Positions 12,801 to 23,278 of a stretch of DNA of 64,000 nt are shown here, in pieces. This stretch comes from Archegozetes longisetosus. Taxonomy: Eukaryota; Arthropoda; Arachnida; Sarcoptiformes; Trhypochthoniidae. How positions within the stretch are numbered: the first letter of the stretch is position 1; every line of letters begins with the position of its first letter. The stretch is from assembly GCA_018873245.2 (NCBI GenBank), contig JAEMBT020000006.1, positions 4,125,855 to 4,189,854 on the forward strand, written 5' to 3'. The notes beneath the pieces are model-generated. The model ran no database searches. It worked only from the letters and a program-made list of their open reading frames with translations, and was not told where the DNA came from. The position numbers and the translations under genes are program-made.

Positions 12801-15386
12801 AGATTTTTATTCCTAAATTTCTTTTACATTATTCAGTCTCTTAACTAATATCGAGTGAAAAATTCATTCCCTAGTATATTCTATACTCTAAAAATTATTC
12901 AATAAACGCATAAATTAACGAAATTCAAAATTTGACTAAATATATGGGTTAGTTATTATCAATCCAAAGAGTAAATGCAAGGAAAAATTAGCGTTAAAGG
13001 TCTTTATGAAAACCAATACAACTAGTTTGATATAGACAACTGGTCGGTGCGTTAAGTTGCCTATAAATATCCGAACTCTTTAACTGGTACAGAATAAACT
13101 TGCTAACAAAAAACCAATACAACTATTAGTTTTATTAAGCACCAAATTAAATATAAACAACGTTCGGTTATCTTACCTTAAATCCACTACCCTATATGTA
13201 TAAAATGCTTCAAATATCATAAAATATATTAACGTTTTTTATGCATGCCACATTTTATGATTAGTTCTAAATCAATGTTTTTGATTGGCTGAACAGTTTA
13301 TTAGAAGTTTCATTTTTACAGATATCTCTAACGCTAATTTTTCTTGCATTTACTCTTTGGATTGATACATTTACATTTAAGTACAGTAGGCTTTGAATCA
13401 GAGTTTTTGAACTAACGCAGTGCTTGCATAAGTCAGACTATCTTCAATTATGAGATCGTTTATTTTATAGATACTGAGCCATTATTTCGTATATCTTAAA
13501 GTTTGCAATTTAACTTTCGAAAGAAAACATACTTCTTTCAAGGAAAAATCTTTCAAAACCTTCTGTCCTCAGATTATTTGGTGTATACGACGTCCCATGC
13601 CAATAAGTTTCTTCTAAATTCGGCTTCAATATTCGGCGTAATTGACACATGAAAAAATGGCTCAGTACTTCTATATTACCAAGTGATCACTTTCAATATA
13701 AATATATTAAATACGATAAATATATTATTTATATGGAAATGATACTCTTTCCAACAAATTAATTAAATAGAAATCATAAATAATGATAATAAATAAGTTG
13801 TTAGAAATGTTATTTATTTAAAAGTAAATGTTTGTTTTAAATGCTAAAAGTAAAATTTAAATCGTGCTCTGATGCATAGGCAATTTTACTACACAGAAAA
13901 CATGCGAAAAATAACAAATCATAATTGCAGTTTGACTAGACTTTGCAGTGGATTATTATTCTATAACAAATGTGCGATTTTCTATAAGTTAAATATTAAA
14001 GCTATGAACTATTAAATTAAGTAGATCTCCAAAACATAATATTAATCCTTTTTTAAATTAAATTTGACATTTCATAATTAATTTTCAAATATAAATTAGA
14101 TTATATTTCAGTTATTTGATTTAACCAGAAGAACTTTTCTTGATTTTAGAAAATTAACAAAAATTTCACCACTATTTCTGATTATGGTTTGAAATATAAT
14201 ACTAATATATTGTATTGGTTAAAATCCATAAGTTTATTTTCCTAATACCTGTAGGAAGGATCACACAAATGAGTGCAATAACTCATTGGTCGACTTTGAT
14301 CACAAAATTGCATTTGTGTGAAACTAAATAAGTTATGTGACTAGAAAATAGAATCAACAAGTAATCAATGTTAATTGTTGTCCAGAATACTAAGCTCTAG
14401 CAATCTATAACAAAACTCAATAAATGTTAAGAATGAGGATTCCAACTCTCTAGCTTTGAGATAGTCTTCAGCCTTCAGCGCAGGTACAAAGTCACAGATT
14501 CAAATTTAACCTTTTGGTTTCTCATTGATTTTAAAATTATTGGGAACAACTCACAAGTCATTTTGTGTCCCCTTCTGGAAATCTTTCTCCAGTTTTCACT
14601 CGATAAAGTATTAGCATCTCTAGTTATAAGTAAGGCTTCTTACAAAGCATTTAATACAAGTCTTTATTAGTGAGCAATATCAGCAAAAATCTAGAGATAA
14701 ATCATTTGAAATAAAATGTTCTCATTTCTAAAATAAAACTGATATTTGATTTTTGTTGATACAGCTGATATCAACACATCGGACACAAAAGCTTTTTGCA
14801 TATTAAAGCAGAGGTTTTATGATCAGAGAATCTATGATGTAACTTACATAACGCTTTGTTACGCAACACCTCTCATAATAATATGTGTATTATATCTACG
14901 CGTATGCTATCACTTATGGACTTCGGGATTCCCGGCTCTTCGGTTATGTCAACACATGATTTGCACCTGAAAACAATATCTACAGAATCATTCAATAGTA
15001 ATCATTCTAGCATAGCCTCATTTAATTTATTGTCGAAGAAGAGAAGAAAAGTCATCAAATTATTAATCGTTATAGTATTGGCTTTCGCCATATTTAGTTT
15101 ACCTTTTCATGCAAGAAAATTAATGCAACACTACCTGAAGTCTTATAATGTTTCTTCACAATACGCTTCAATGTTCACTATCTTTACGACACTATTCTTA
15201 TACATGAATTCTGGAATCAATCCATTACTTTACGCATTCTATTCAAAGAAATTAAGAAAATTGATTATTAGATTAATAATAAGAACGAGTAGATGCCAAA
15301 AGAGTTATAATGGTGATAGTACTACACGAGTTAGTTATAATAGAAATAATGAATCGGTAAAACGCATGAATTGTACACATTTTTGA
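9873..15386 (+). CDS. TrissinR: Trissin receptor-like class A neuropeptide GPCR (four exons)
   Basis: Exons 9873-10080, 12358-12753, 14765-14942 and 14999-15386 join in frame to give 389 residues, all introns GT-AG. The protein sits in the plasma membrane and should bind a secreted peptide, most likely trissin. Residues 1-50 are extracellular with N-glycosylation sites NIT, NFT and NGS. TM1 (about 52-77) contains TFVFCCCFIGN, very like insect trissin receptors, and is split by intron 1 within the GN motif. Other class A marks are D99 in TM2, C126 and C213 as the likely disulfide pair, ERY at 150-152 replacing DRY, the TM6 run FSLPFHARK without the usual CWxP, and NPLLY at 335-339. Intron 3 (14943-14998) is only 56 bp. 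Without it there is a frame change in the third intracellular loop. The ATG at 9873 is the first in-frame Met of exon 1. Family assignment is from memory of conserved motifs. Confidence 0.86.
10650..10735. mobile_element. Tiny pogo/Tigger-like MITE in receptor intron 1
   Basis: It starts CAGTAGATTTTCATTATAGTC after a TA and ends with GACTATACTG, so the ends are imperfect inverted repeats. The flank after the right end is TG instead of TA. It resembles the second small element at 11681-11757. The CAGTAGA...TTATAG ends recall pogo/Tigger elements, but no transposase is present. Confidence 0.4.
11042..11597 (+). mobile_element. Tc1-derived miniature transposon, copy 1
   Basis: Flanked by TA at 11040-11041 and 11598-11599. 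The left end is CCGTCGACAGATAAAAGTTA. The right end, read on the reverse strand, is CAGTCGGTCGAAAAAAGTTA. Around 11228-11290 (+) the sequence reads LCIKLVESMPYRLQEVI, which matches the very C-terminus of Tc1 transposases (LVESMPRRLQxVI). The rest of the transposase is gone, so this is an internal deletion that kept both ends. A near-identical element sits in the opposite orientation at 52020-52569. It lies in intron 1 of the receptor gene, same strand. Confidence 0.85.
11681..11757. mobile_element. 77-bp pogo/Tigger-like MITE in receptor intron 1
   Basis: Flanked by TA on both sides (11679-11680 and 11758-11759). Left end CAGCATAGAGTGAAGTTTTG and right end, reverse strand, CAGCAGACTCTCGTTATAGC. 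Both arms contain GTTATAGCC, so the whole element folds back on itself. There is no coding content. Confidence 0.55.
12957..13367. mobile_element. MITE with about 42-bp TIRs in receptor intron 2
   Basis: The left arm (TATCAATCCAAAGAGTAAAT...AATTAGCGTT, 12957-12999) is matched by the reverse complement of 13325-13367 with few differences. The interior holds a diverged direct repeat of about 100 bp, each unit beginning AAAACCAATACAACTA, at about 13008 and 13110. No reading frame. It lies wholly inside intron 2 of the receptor gene. Confidence 0.65.
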
Positions 15387-15439
15387 AACTGTTTCTGATT
15401 AATTTTCAAACTAGCTTTCTCAATGGTTGAACAAATATC

Positions 15440-15445
15440 AATAAA
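15440..15445 (+). terminator. Polyadenylation signal AATAAA of the receptor gene
   Basis: AATAAA lies 54 bp past the stop codon of the receptor frame, a normal distance for a short 3' UTR. Confidence 0.55.
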
Positions 15446-15449
15446 TTTC

Positions 15450-16680
15450 TACCTTTCATTAAATTTAAATAGTATTTACTATGTAAAAATGAATTCACAG
15501 CCAAATCTCATAATTCTTAATTTCTGACTTGAGTTTTTCAAGCATGATATAGATGCGTGCTTAAAATATTTATGAATCATTAAATAACGTTAAATTTTTA
15601 TTTTTTGAGCGTCAGTTAAATTCCATTATAATTTAATTCCATGAACTTTTAGATTGCTTAACTGCAATCTTTATCAACATAAACGGCTCAAATTAATGAA
15701 TGGCTCTCAACTAGTTCAAATTTGTTCACTTTGAAGCAGATTAGAAGATAAATTCAAGAACAATCTGATCTAGGCTCATTTGCATTAACTAAAATCGTAG
15801 TACATCTTTTCGGCGCGAACACACGAATTTTCAACATAATGATAAATATCCGCGCCAAAAAAGTTTAAAAAGTTCCATTCAAGAAAATTTTTTTATAGGC
15901 AATAGAATCATATTTTAGAAATCAGCTTGAATTAATGTCTCAAAAATTGAATTTTCCATTCTCTTTATTTTCTTTAATGATTTCCAAAGTACGGATTAGA
16001 TTTTCATAAATCACTTTTTAAAATCGATTGAATCAAATTTAAAAAAAATACTTCAAATTATTAGTTCGAATTTAACTAAAATTTTTCTCTAAAATGTATT
16101 CTTTTATCAAGTATAACAAATGTTAAAGTTTCAATGAAAATTAAAGTTATAATCTCTTCATCATTCGTCGTTCATTTAATAAACTTCCAGTTAAGAAAAA
16201 ACTATCTGGTGAGGATATATCTAATGCGAAAGAATAAATGTTCTCTAAAGGCATGGAACCGATATAAAATTGCAGTTAGGAAACCAAAAGTCCATGGAAT
16301 CAACTAGCTACACAATTTTACTATTGTTCAATAAGTCGGTTTTATATAACATAACTATGAATTTCCACGAAAACAAAAGTTGCTGTCAAATTGATGTGTA
16401 ATGAGGATAAAAATATTTTGGAATAATGCTTTCCAATTACTTTGAGTCAAGTCAATTATCGAATATAGATCTTACTTTAATATAGCCTCCGCGGTATGTC
16501 AGAAACAAGCTTGGTATACAGATAGTGCTCAATGAGTAGAGAAACAAATGCATTAGACATCAGCGGCAAATCATCAAAGAGGACGAAGTTACACACTGAT
16601 GTATCAAATGTAGATAAAAATATATTAAAAAAACTTGTTCATCCAAAGTTGTTAGGTTAAGTTAAATGAACAATATTAAT
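15450..16680. other. No gene seen
   Basis: AT-rich intergenic sequence. Two GC-rich hexamers (GGCGCG) occur in short inverted arrangement near 15810-15860. A 42-codon frame starting MSRETNALDISGKSSKRTKL at about 16530-16660 is more polar and GC-richer than its surroundings and could be a decayed coding fragment, but it is not recognised. Confidence 0.4.
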
Positions 16681-16725
16681 ATTAAAATGTATATAAAATC
16701 GTTTTTTAATATATAAGAACTTGAG

Positions 16726-16815
16726 TTCTAGAATATCCTATAAGTTTCTAGGATGTTCTAGAACTTTATAGGTTTTCTAAGCCTCTAGAAAGTTTTAGAG
16801 AGTCGTAGAACTTTC
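16726..16815. promoter_or_regulatory. Heat-shock-element-like array of alternating TTC/GAA units
   Basis: Starting at 16726 the trinucleotides TTC, GAA, TCC, TAA, TTC, GGA, TTC, GAA, TTA, GGT fall exactly 5 bp apart. They alternate TTC-like and GAA-like, the layout bound by heat shock factor trimers. Five units are exact. A second set in a different phase runs GAA (16788), TTT, GAG, TCG, GAA (16808), TTC (16813). A TATATAAAA box lies at about 16690, which would suit transcription toward lower coordinates, but no clear gene follows there. Part of the order comes from a tandem and palindromic TTCTAGRA...TTATAGG sequence, so chance or a transposon end cannot be excluded. Confidence 0.4.
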
Positions 16816-17419
16816 TTCTAACACATTATAAACACAAACATATTCAAATTTATTTGAATAATACCCGGACTTAATTTGAACTTGACTGTGCATCAGCCAA
16901 ATATCATAATGATTCAACTCGAAAGTTTGATTCGATTTGTAAAATCGTTCAAATTGAATCGGCTTCTCCGAAACACTAGTAATAATCATGTCACCCAAGG
17001 GTGGCCACCTCTCCTGGAACGTCCAGAAGATTGTCCAAATCAATAATTTTTATAAAAATCGAATGCTTGGTCGCTTCTTTGCTACTTGATGAATTTTAGG
17101 AATTTTATAAAACATTTTTTATTCTTCCTCTGACTGAAAATCTGCCTGAATCTGCCCTACAGAAGGTGAATAGCTTATACTAATGATCCGCAAGTTTGAG
17201 AAATTGACAGGCTGGTCCGCTCGTCGGATTTTCAAGCTAACTTGAACCCGTCCGAACCCACCCGTACTTAGAATACTTTAGACCGAACCCGCCCAGCCTG
17301 ACTAATAAAAAATATATATATATAAATATTATATTATATCATTATATTTTGAATCATTTATTAATTAAAGCGAAGAGTTTAATCAGATACAAACCAACTA
17401 GATTACCATTATAAGAATA

Positions 17420-17909
17420 AAGATTATCCAAAATAAAACTAAACTCAGATAAAACAGTTAAAGGCTTTTTACGATTTGATATTTTAATCGCAAGTAATAT
17501 CAATTACTTATATACTGAAAATCTGATCTATCAAAATGAACTTTTATTAATCTAATGTGGTATACAAAAATAGTGTTAGAAATTTTCTCTACAACATATG
17601 CTTATTAATGCTATTAATGTCAATTATAATCTCATTCGTTGATCCTTTTTTACCAAATTTGTCAGCAATTTCTTCTCTAGTTCGATCACAAGACTTAGAT
17701 AACAAATAAGTTTTATAAATAAAATCTCTTTGTTTTATTGAGAAGACCATTTTAAATATTACTTTGTTTTTATCTCAAACATTATGATTAAAAAGTCGAC
17801 TTTTCTCTTACTCATTTTAAACTTTATTCATAGCTGCATCTAACCAATGCGTAATATTAAAGAAAAATTGTACTCAAAATTTGAGTTTAGTTGTATTTTG
17901 GACAATCTG
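17420..17909 (-). mobile_element. Mariner-like internal-deletion element, copy A (nested)
   Basis: Flanked by TA (17418-17419 and 17910-17911). The ends AAGATTATCCAAAATAAAAC and, reverse strand, CAGATTGTCCAAAATACAAC are inverted repeats. The subterminal run AACTCAGATAAAACAGTTAA is shared with copies B (21675-22014) and C (29759-30260). A minus-strand frame starting at 17750 (54 codons) begins MVFSIKQRDFIYKTYLLSKS and continues with TREEIADKF. This matches the helix-turn-helix start of mariner transposases. The catalytic domain is absent. Confidence 0.8.
17586..17750 (-). pseudogene. Mariner transposase N-terminal fragment
   Basis: 54 codons from ATG at 17750. The start IKQRDFIYKTYLLSKS and the following TREEIADKFGKKG resemble the paired-like N-terminus of mariner/Tc transposases. 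The homologous fragment in copy C starts at 30099. No catalytic DDE/D residues remain. Confidence 0.7.
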
Positions 17910-18697
17910 TACAATAACAATATTATCAATGAGACTTAAAAGATAGAGACTGTATCATAAATATATTGCATCAGTTACTTAAAGCTTGATCGTTGGTAGA
18001 TTTTGGTTAACAGGAATTTGTGTGGAAAATTGAACACAACTGTGAATTTTTTTCTCCGACCCGAACCCACCCGTTTTTGAAATTTTCCTGTGGTCCTAAC
18101 CCACCTAAATCGTTGTTTTTCACCAAAACCCAACCCGTTGCGGACCCTAGCCTATACGACTACAGCAGGAAGCAATATTAGAGTTTATATCTTCGCAGAT
18201 CACTTGTGATCTGTAGAGCAAAGCTTGAGAAGCGTCGCAATAAATCGATCAAGTTTTACCTACACGCGCAAAATTAGGCTCATTAAAACTAATCATTCAC
18301 TCAAGTCTATCGCGTGGAACTAAATAAGCCAAATATTCTCCAAGATCTGGAATATCTGCTCATTTATATGGAAGTAGGTAAATGTATTTTTAATACATTC
18401 GTACACGCACTGGTACTGAACTGAAATTAGCGAAACGTGCCTCATTGGCAGCGACTTTTTTGGTGAGCGTATTAATTGATTTTCTTCGACTTTAATAAAC
18501 TAGTAACAGATGCACTAACGAATGCAAGCCCGAACTTGTAGTCTCCTATTTTCTAATTGACGTAACCATGTACAGTATAAAAGCTTATAATATTGTTTGA
18601 TTAAGATACTACTCAATTACTTTAACACACAATCATCACAGAGCGCAATTATCGTGAATCTAACTCCACTGTGCTTCGACACATTGGTAACATACCA

Positions 18698-19395
18698 TTT
18701 CGCTGAATTTCTTTTCGCCGAACTGCACTTCGCCGAATTCCCATTTCGCCGAATTTACATACAGGTGTACCTACCTATAAAAACTTTTCTTTTCTATTAG
18801 CAAACCTAATTGTGATAACTATTTTATGCGAATAACTTAGCAGAAAAAAATAAATAAATAATAAATCAAATAAAAAAGTAAGATCTATTGCTTTATGACG
18901 AAGTTTTTGCAATAATGTGATTCAATTAACAATACGATTTTAAGTGAATGTTAGCAGCGTTCTCAGTCTGCTGTAAATAAGTTGCAGCACATCTTTTGCT
19001 CTACAGAGCAGTGCCGTAGTCAGGAATGAAGCTAAGTGCGGGCAGAATTCAATATTTCGACAAAATACCATAAAATTTTAGCCCAAATCATGACATTTTT
19101 ATTGTTTATATTATTTTTAAGGTAATGCATCTGTATAGACTTGAAAACCAGGCAAATTTAGGATTTTTTGTAAACATTTAGATTTTTGAATGCAATGAAA
19201 ATATCGAATGACCCTTTTCTCTCAAATTAAGTTACTGTTTCTTTAGAATCTATTTATTTTATCAAATATACAATTTGTATTTCTCTATACGAAAAAATCT
19301 ATAGGTAGGTACAACTGTATGTAAATTCAGCGAAATGGAAATTCAGCGAAATGGCATTCGGCGAAATGCAGTTCGGCGAAAAGAAATTCAGTTAA
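18698..19395. mobile_element. Foldback-like element with TTCGGCGAA subrepeats
   Basis: The left arm (about 18698-18782) contains repeated 'TTTCGCCGAA' units. The right arm (about 19303-19395) is its reverse complement, with repeated 'TTCGGCGAAATG' or 'TTCAGCGAAATGG' units, and both arms end inward in TACCTACCTATA. Arms built of short tandem repeats in inverted orientation are typical of foldback-type elements. The interior of about 520 bp is AT-rich with no frame. No target duplication was identified. Confidence 0.7.
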
Positions 19396-19419
19396 ACGGC
19401 ACGAAATCGACACATTTTG

Positions 19420-21240
19420 GTTATGTTAGAAAAGCTTTTCGTCAGCATGTGCCTACCATTTAAAATTTGAGTTTAGTTAATATCCTGTAATAATAACTAT
19501 CAGCCCTCATCTGAACTTATAAAATATAGAAAGCTAGCCATCTATAATAATACTAGGAAGATATAAGTTTGTGTCTATTTGCGCGTGTACATCTATAACC
19601 GATTACCTGCATCATAATAAGTTTTCCATCTGAAATCTTATTGCATACCAATTCTTTTTTTAGTAGGACATGCAGTCGAAGCACAACTTTGGGTCAAGCG
19701 AAGTAATACTAGTCGTCAAAGTCTGATAGACATTTTCTCGGAACATGTATTCTCGTCATTTTTGTTCATCCTTGCACTGTATGCTTTATGTACTAAATCA
19801 CAATGTTATTGTAAGGATATGATAAAACTCACTATTATTAGAACCATAGCATATATGTTGAACTGAAATTATAATAACTTGTTCATTTTGATTTATTCAA
19901 GTCTATGATTAATGAAAGAAATGATAGTTAACCTTAAGCTCATTAGTAGTAATCCTTTCCATTTTCCATCAATTCATAGCCTTTATTCCAAACTTAAAGG
20001 CACTTCGTTGAGGTCTTCGGTTTTAGGACTGCTAAACGAAATCACAGAACCTTCTCCTGAAGAGTCAAAATTTCGTTGATATCTTTTGCTTTAAGGCTAC
20101 TTTAGGGTTTAATTCATTAAGTTATTAATTCCATTAATATTAATATTAAAGAACTAATCAGTCAATCATTCCATCCTTTAAATAGAAATGTTGAAATCAA
20201 CGTGCATTTGACACGCATTAATAGTTATTAATTTACTTATTGATTATTTGAATATGATTTTGATTTCATATAGCATAATAATTGTTTTATGAACTAGATA
20301 AGTGTTGCTAGAATTCATGCTTCGCGAGTTCTTTTTCATCCGGTTACGTTTTAAGCTTTGAAAATAAAATGAAGCTTAATGTACTTCTGAATTTATTCAA
20401 ACTTTATTCAAATTGAGCCCTAAATATCTAATTAAAAGATATTTGTCAATCTTGAATGCAAATTTTCTATATAAAAATGAGCGAATACAGTTAATAAACT
20501 CATTAATCATCGATAGCAACTAAAATAAATAATGCGTGAGGATGTATTCGTCGAGTTATTCATATATCTATAAAAGTAAATTCAATAGGAAAAGTACATT
20601 ATGTACATGTATTAATATCTATTTTATGTCAAAGAAAATATATCATAAAAGCACAGCAATTAGTTCTCCATTAGTTCTCCATCAGACGCTATTCGCGTCT
20701 ATGGAGATTATTCAGTTTTAGGGTGTGCATTATGCGTATACTTCAAGCGTATACTCTAACCGCTAGCTTAAACAGCTCTAGCCTTAACTTCTAATTGCAA
20801 ATCAATCGCGATTCCTTAGAAATATCATTAGATCATGGTCGTTTAGAATGATATTGGTATCATTCTAAACCTCTTTCAGAGTACTTTCAATCACTACCGA
20901 TTTGGCCCAAATCGATAATTATCTTAATTCGGTTGGTAGCGATCGACTTAGTTGCATTTAATTTATAAATTTTAAAAGTAAATTTAATTTTAAAATTTAC
21001 AATTAATGGTTATTAACTTGTTAGTAAATTCAAAATCATCATATGAAACAAGATGAATGTTATCATGCAAGGTTTGAGAGCTTATCATATTCAAAGTCGG
21101 CCAGCAGATCAAAGTAAGCAGCTGTAATCTGAAGCCCTTTCGCGATAAATTTAATAGATAATAGTTAATAGGTATATGGATCTGAAGTCTATTGCGAAGT
21201 CTGGTGCGAAAGATTGAATTCCTGATTGAATACCCTCTCG
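19420..21240. other. No gene seen; one small perfect hairpin
   Basis: AT-rich sequence without recognisable genes. At 20841-20870 GTTTAGAATGATA is followed by a 4-nt loop and its exact reverse complement, a perfect 13-bp-arm hairpin. Short direct repeats (TTAGTTCTCCA twice at about 20660) also occur. Confidence 0.5.
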
Positions 21241-21259
21241 ACAGCGGCGGCTAAATGTG

Positions 21260-21600
21260 GTAGTGTTAAAAGATACTTCATAAGCGAAGACATGTGACCA
21301 ACTCACGGAGTTCTATCGTCTTCAGTCAATTTTGACAAATGACACCAAAACTAATCAATCGGTAGTGCATGTAAGTGGCGGAGACTGTATAAGTAGGAGA
21401 GAAGACTTCACTCTTGTCTGTTCAATAGTGCCTTCAGGTATCCTGCCATTGCTGATCCGTGGGAGATGTTTGAAGCGACGAAAGAATTGGGTTGTTTGGT
21501 TGGTGACCGTGAACGAGCAGTTCAGATGGATAGCTCAGTCTTCGGACTTATAAGCTCGTGCAGAAAGAGACTACTTACTGAACAATTTCTAAACAATTAA
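21260..21600 (+). pseudogene. GC-richer coding-like fragment with a frame change, unknown family
   Basis: One frame reads AKTCDQLTEFYRLQSILTND and continues open to a stop at 21551-21553. A second frame, open from about 21415 to a TAA at 21598-21600, contains YPAIADPWEMFEATKELG, then LVGDRERAVQMD. Base composition and residue choice are clearly more protein-like than the flanks. The two frames would join through a one-base shift near 21430-21440 or a small intron; a GTAAGT donor lies at about 21371 and a TTCAG acceptor at about 21437, but their phases do not fit. I do not recognise the family. It may be an exon of an unknown gene or a decayed gene. Confidence 0.4.
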
Positions 21601-21674
21601 ATAAGAACCTTAGTCAAGCTCGAGTTTTGAGTCCTATGCTCAAGAGGTTTAACTTAGACCGTAGTACGCATATA

Positions 21675-22014
21675 CTGTTCGTTTTTTAAAGTATACTCAG
21701 ATAAACCAGTTAAGACTTTATTACTTTTGTGATTTTAATCTTGAGTCATATCGTTTACTTGTTGACTGAAATTTAAGTGCTTCAAGATGAACCAAAACTA
21801 ATCAATTTATTAATCAACTGTAATCTTACAAAGAGTAATATGTTATGAACACTTTTTTAACGATTAAACGTGTTTTTAATCCAAAATCAATGATTAAGCG
21901 ATAAGATTTTGTTTCATATTTGTTAAACGTTACTGATTTGTAATCTCTAACTTATACGTAATAATAAAGAAAAATTGTTTCTTAGATTTGAGTATACTTT
22001 TAAAAAGTGAACAG
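21675..22014. mobile_element. Mariner-like MITE, copy B
   Basis: Flanked by TA (21673-21674 and 22015-22016). The ends are CTGTTCGTTTTTTAAAGTAT and, reverse strand, CTGTTCACTTTTTAAAAGTA, and both continue to ACTCA. It shares the subterminal CAGTTAAGACTTTATTAC block with copy C. At 340 bp it has lost the transposase fragment that copies A and C still carry. Confidence 0.8.
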
Positions 22015-22080
22015 TACTATCCTTTCTAAAAATATCGATAAAGTATAGAATATATGCTTTCAGGCATAACAGACAGAGTT

Positions 22081-22197
22081 ATATTCTGAGTACTGTCTTA
22101 AGCTCGATCTCAACTCAAGTTAGACTTAGTGCCATCAAAATTTCTATTTCAAGTCTAACTTGAGTCGAGATCGAGCTTAAGACAGAACTCAGAATAT
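22081..22197. repeat. Near-perfect long hairpin (47-bp arms, 23-nt loop)
   Basis: Arms 22081-22127 and 22151-22197 are reverse complements with 2 mismatches in 47; outside them a further AGAG also pairs. The arms include CTTAAGCTCGATCTC. A transcript would fold into a hairpin of about 117 nt, close in size to a long pre-miRNA or siRNA hairpin. It could equally be a recent palindromic transposon remnant. There is no reading frame. Confidence 0.85.
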
Positions 22198-22199
22198 GG

Positions 22200-23210
22200 C
22201 TCTTTATTTATAAAAGTTTAGAATCAGGCTCTTACACATCGACTTCATGACTTGTGAATGCAAAATTTGTGTATTAGCAACAAAATAATATGAAACTTTC
22301 TACTTTCCATATTTGTGAAACGAATACATTAATCTAACAGTTGATAATTTGTATTTTCGAAAATTAATACTGAGAGAGTGGGTACGTGTGGATACTAGAT
22401 TGTATCTTGTTTACAATGGTCGCATTTTGAAGCGAGGAATAAATGGTTGCTATTTGAATAGATACTACATAAGCGGTATTCACGCAGAGTTCCTCGTTAG
22501 CAGTTACTTTTGCAAATTTATCCGATAATCATATTAATAGGTATGGTATCATAACTTGGCGATAATCTTAAGGGAAACTTGTTAAATTTACTATTCGTTC
22601 AATCTTATTTTGAGAGATTAGTGACAATCAAAGGATTTCATCCGTTCTCATGTCTAAATATAAAGAAGCGATATGATTGTGCAAAAAAAATGTCGAATGA
22701 AGAGATAAAACAGAAACCGAACCGTGAACAAATACCAATTTGTTCATAAACTTTTAGGTCACCTTTCAAACGAAAGATTTACTATCCTCAATACAAGTAG
22801 TAAGACTGTAAAGAGAATTTGTAGATGATTTTCCTGGAAGCTGTAGGAAATTTCCTGATAAGATAGCAATATTTGGTGATAAATCTCGCTTTCGATTTAG
22901 ATTGATAGCCAAGTTTAAAAGAAAATGATATTAAACTAAAATAATGAGCAAACAATTATGTACCTTAAGCTAAAACGTCTCGAATCGTATTGAACTCTCG
23001 ACTCGGTTATCTTCTAAACTATTAACTTCTAAAAAATTGTATATATATATGTATATATATATATGAAGTTTAGTTCGAAGTTTGACATGATCAAACTAAA
23101 GCATGTTAATGTTATAATAGAAAGACTATTTTGTTCTTATAACTCTAACGTGTTGATTTTAAGTTATTATAAAGTCTCTAGTGCAATAAGTCTTAAAACT
23201 TTTAAATGAA
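22200..23210. other. Intergenic, no gene seen
   Basis: AT-rich spacer downstream of PAICS. It contains a short (TA)n tract interrupted by TG at about 23039-23064. No reading frame of note. Confidence 0.6.
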
Positions 23211-23212
23211 AC

Positions 23213-23218
23213 TTTATT
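23213..23218 (-). terminator. Polyadenylation signal AATAAA of PAICS
   Basis: TTTATT on the plus strand reads AATAAA on the minus strand, 61 bp past the PAICS stop codon. Confidence 0.55.
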
Positions 23219-23278
23219 GAAGCATGACTTTCATCAAAAAAGTTATCAATAGTAAGCTATCAATACACTCAAAAGACT

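Larger units (their letters stand above)
17208..18147. mobile_element. hAT-like element with ACCCG-rich subterminal repeats, interrupted by a mariner copy
   Basis: The left end CAGGCTGGTCCGC and the right end, reverse strand, TAGGCTAGGGTCCGC form short inverted ends. Both subterminal regions are unusually GC-rich and carry repeated CCGAACCC / ACCCACCCG blocks (17245-17305 and 18056-18140), a layout seen in some hAT families. The middle is filled by the mariner-like element at 17420-17909. No convincing 8-bp duplication is visible, so the superfamily and exact ends are tentative. Confidence 0.5.

Noticed and set aside
15800..15865. E2F-like GGCGCG sites in inverted arrangement
   Set aside because: Two short hexamers in a long AT-rich spacer without an adjacent gene start are too weak to call regulatory.
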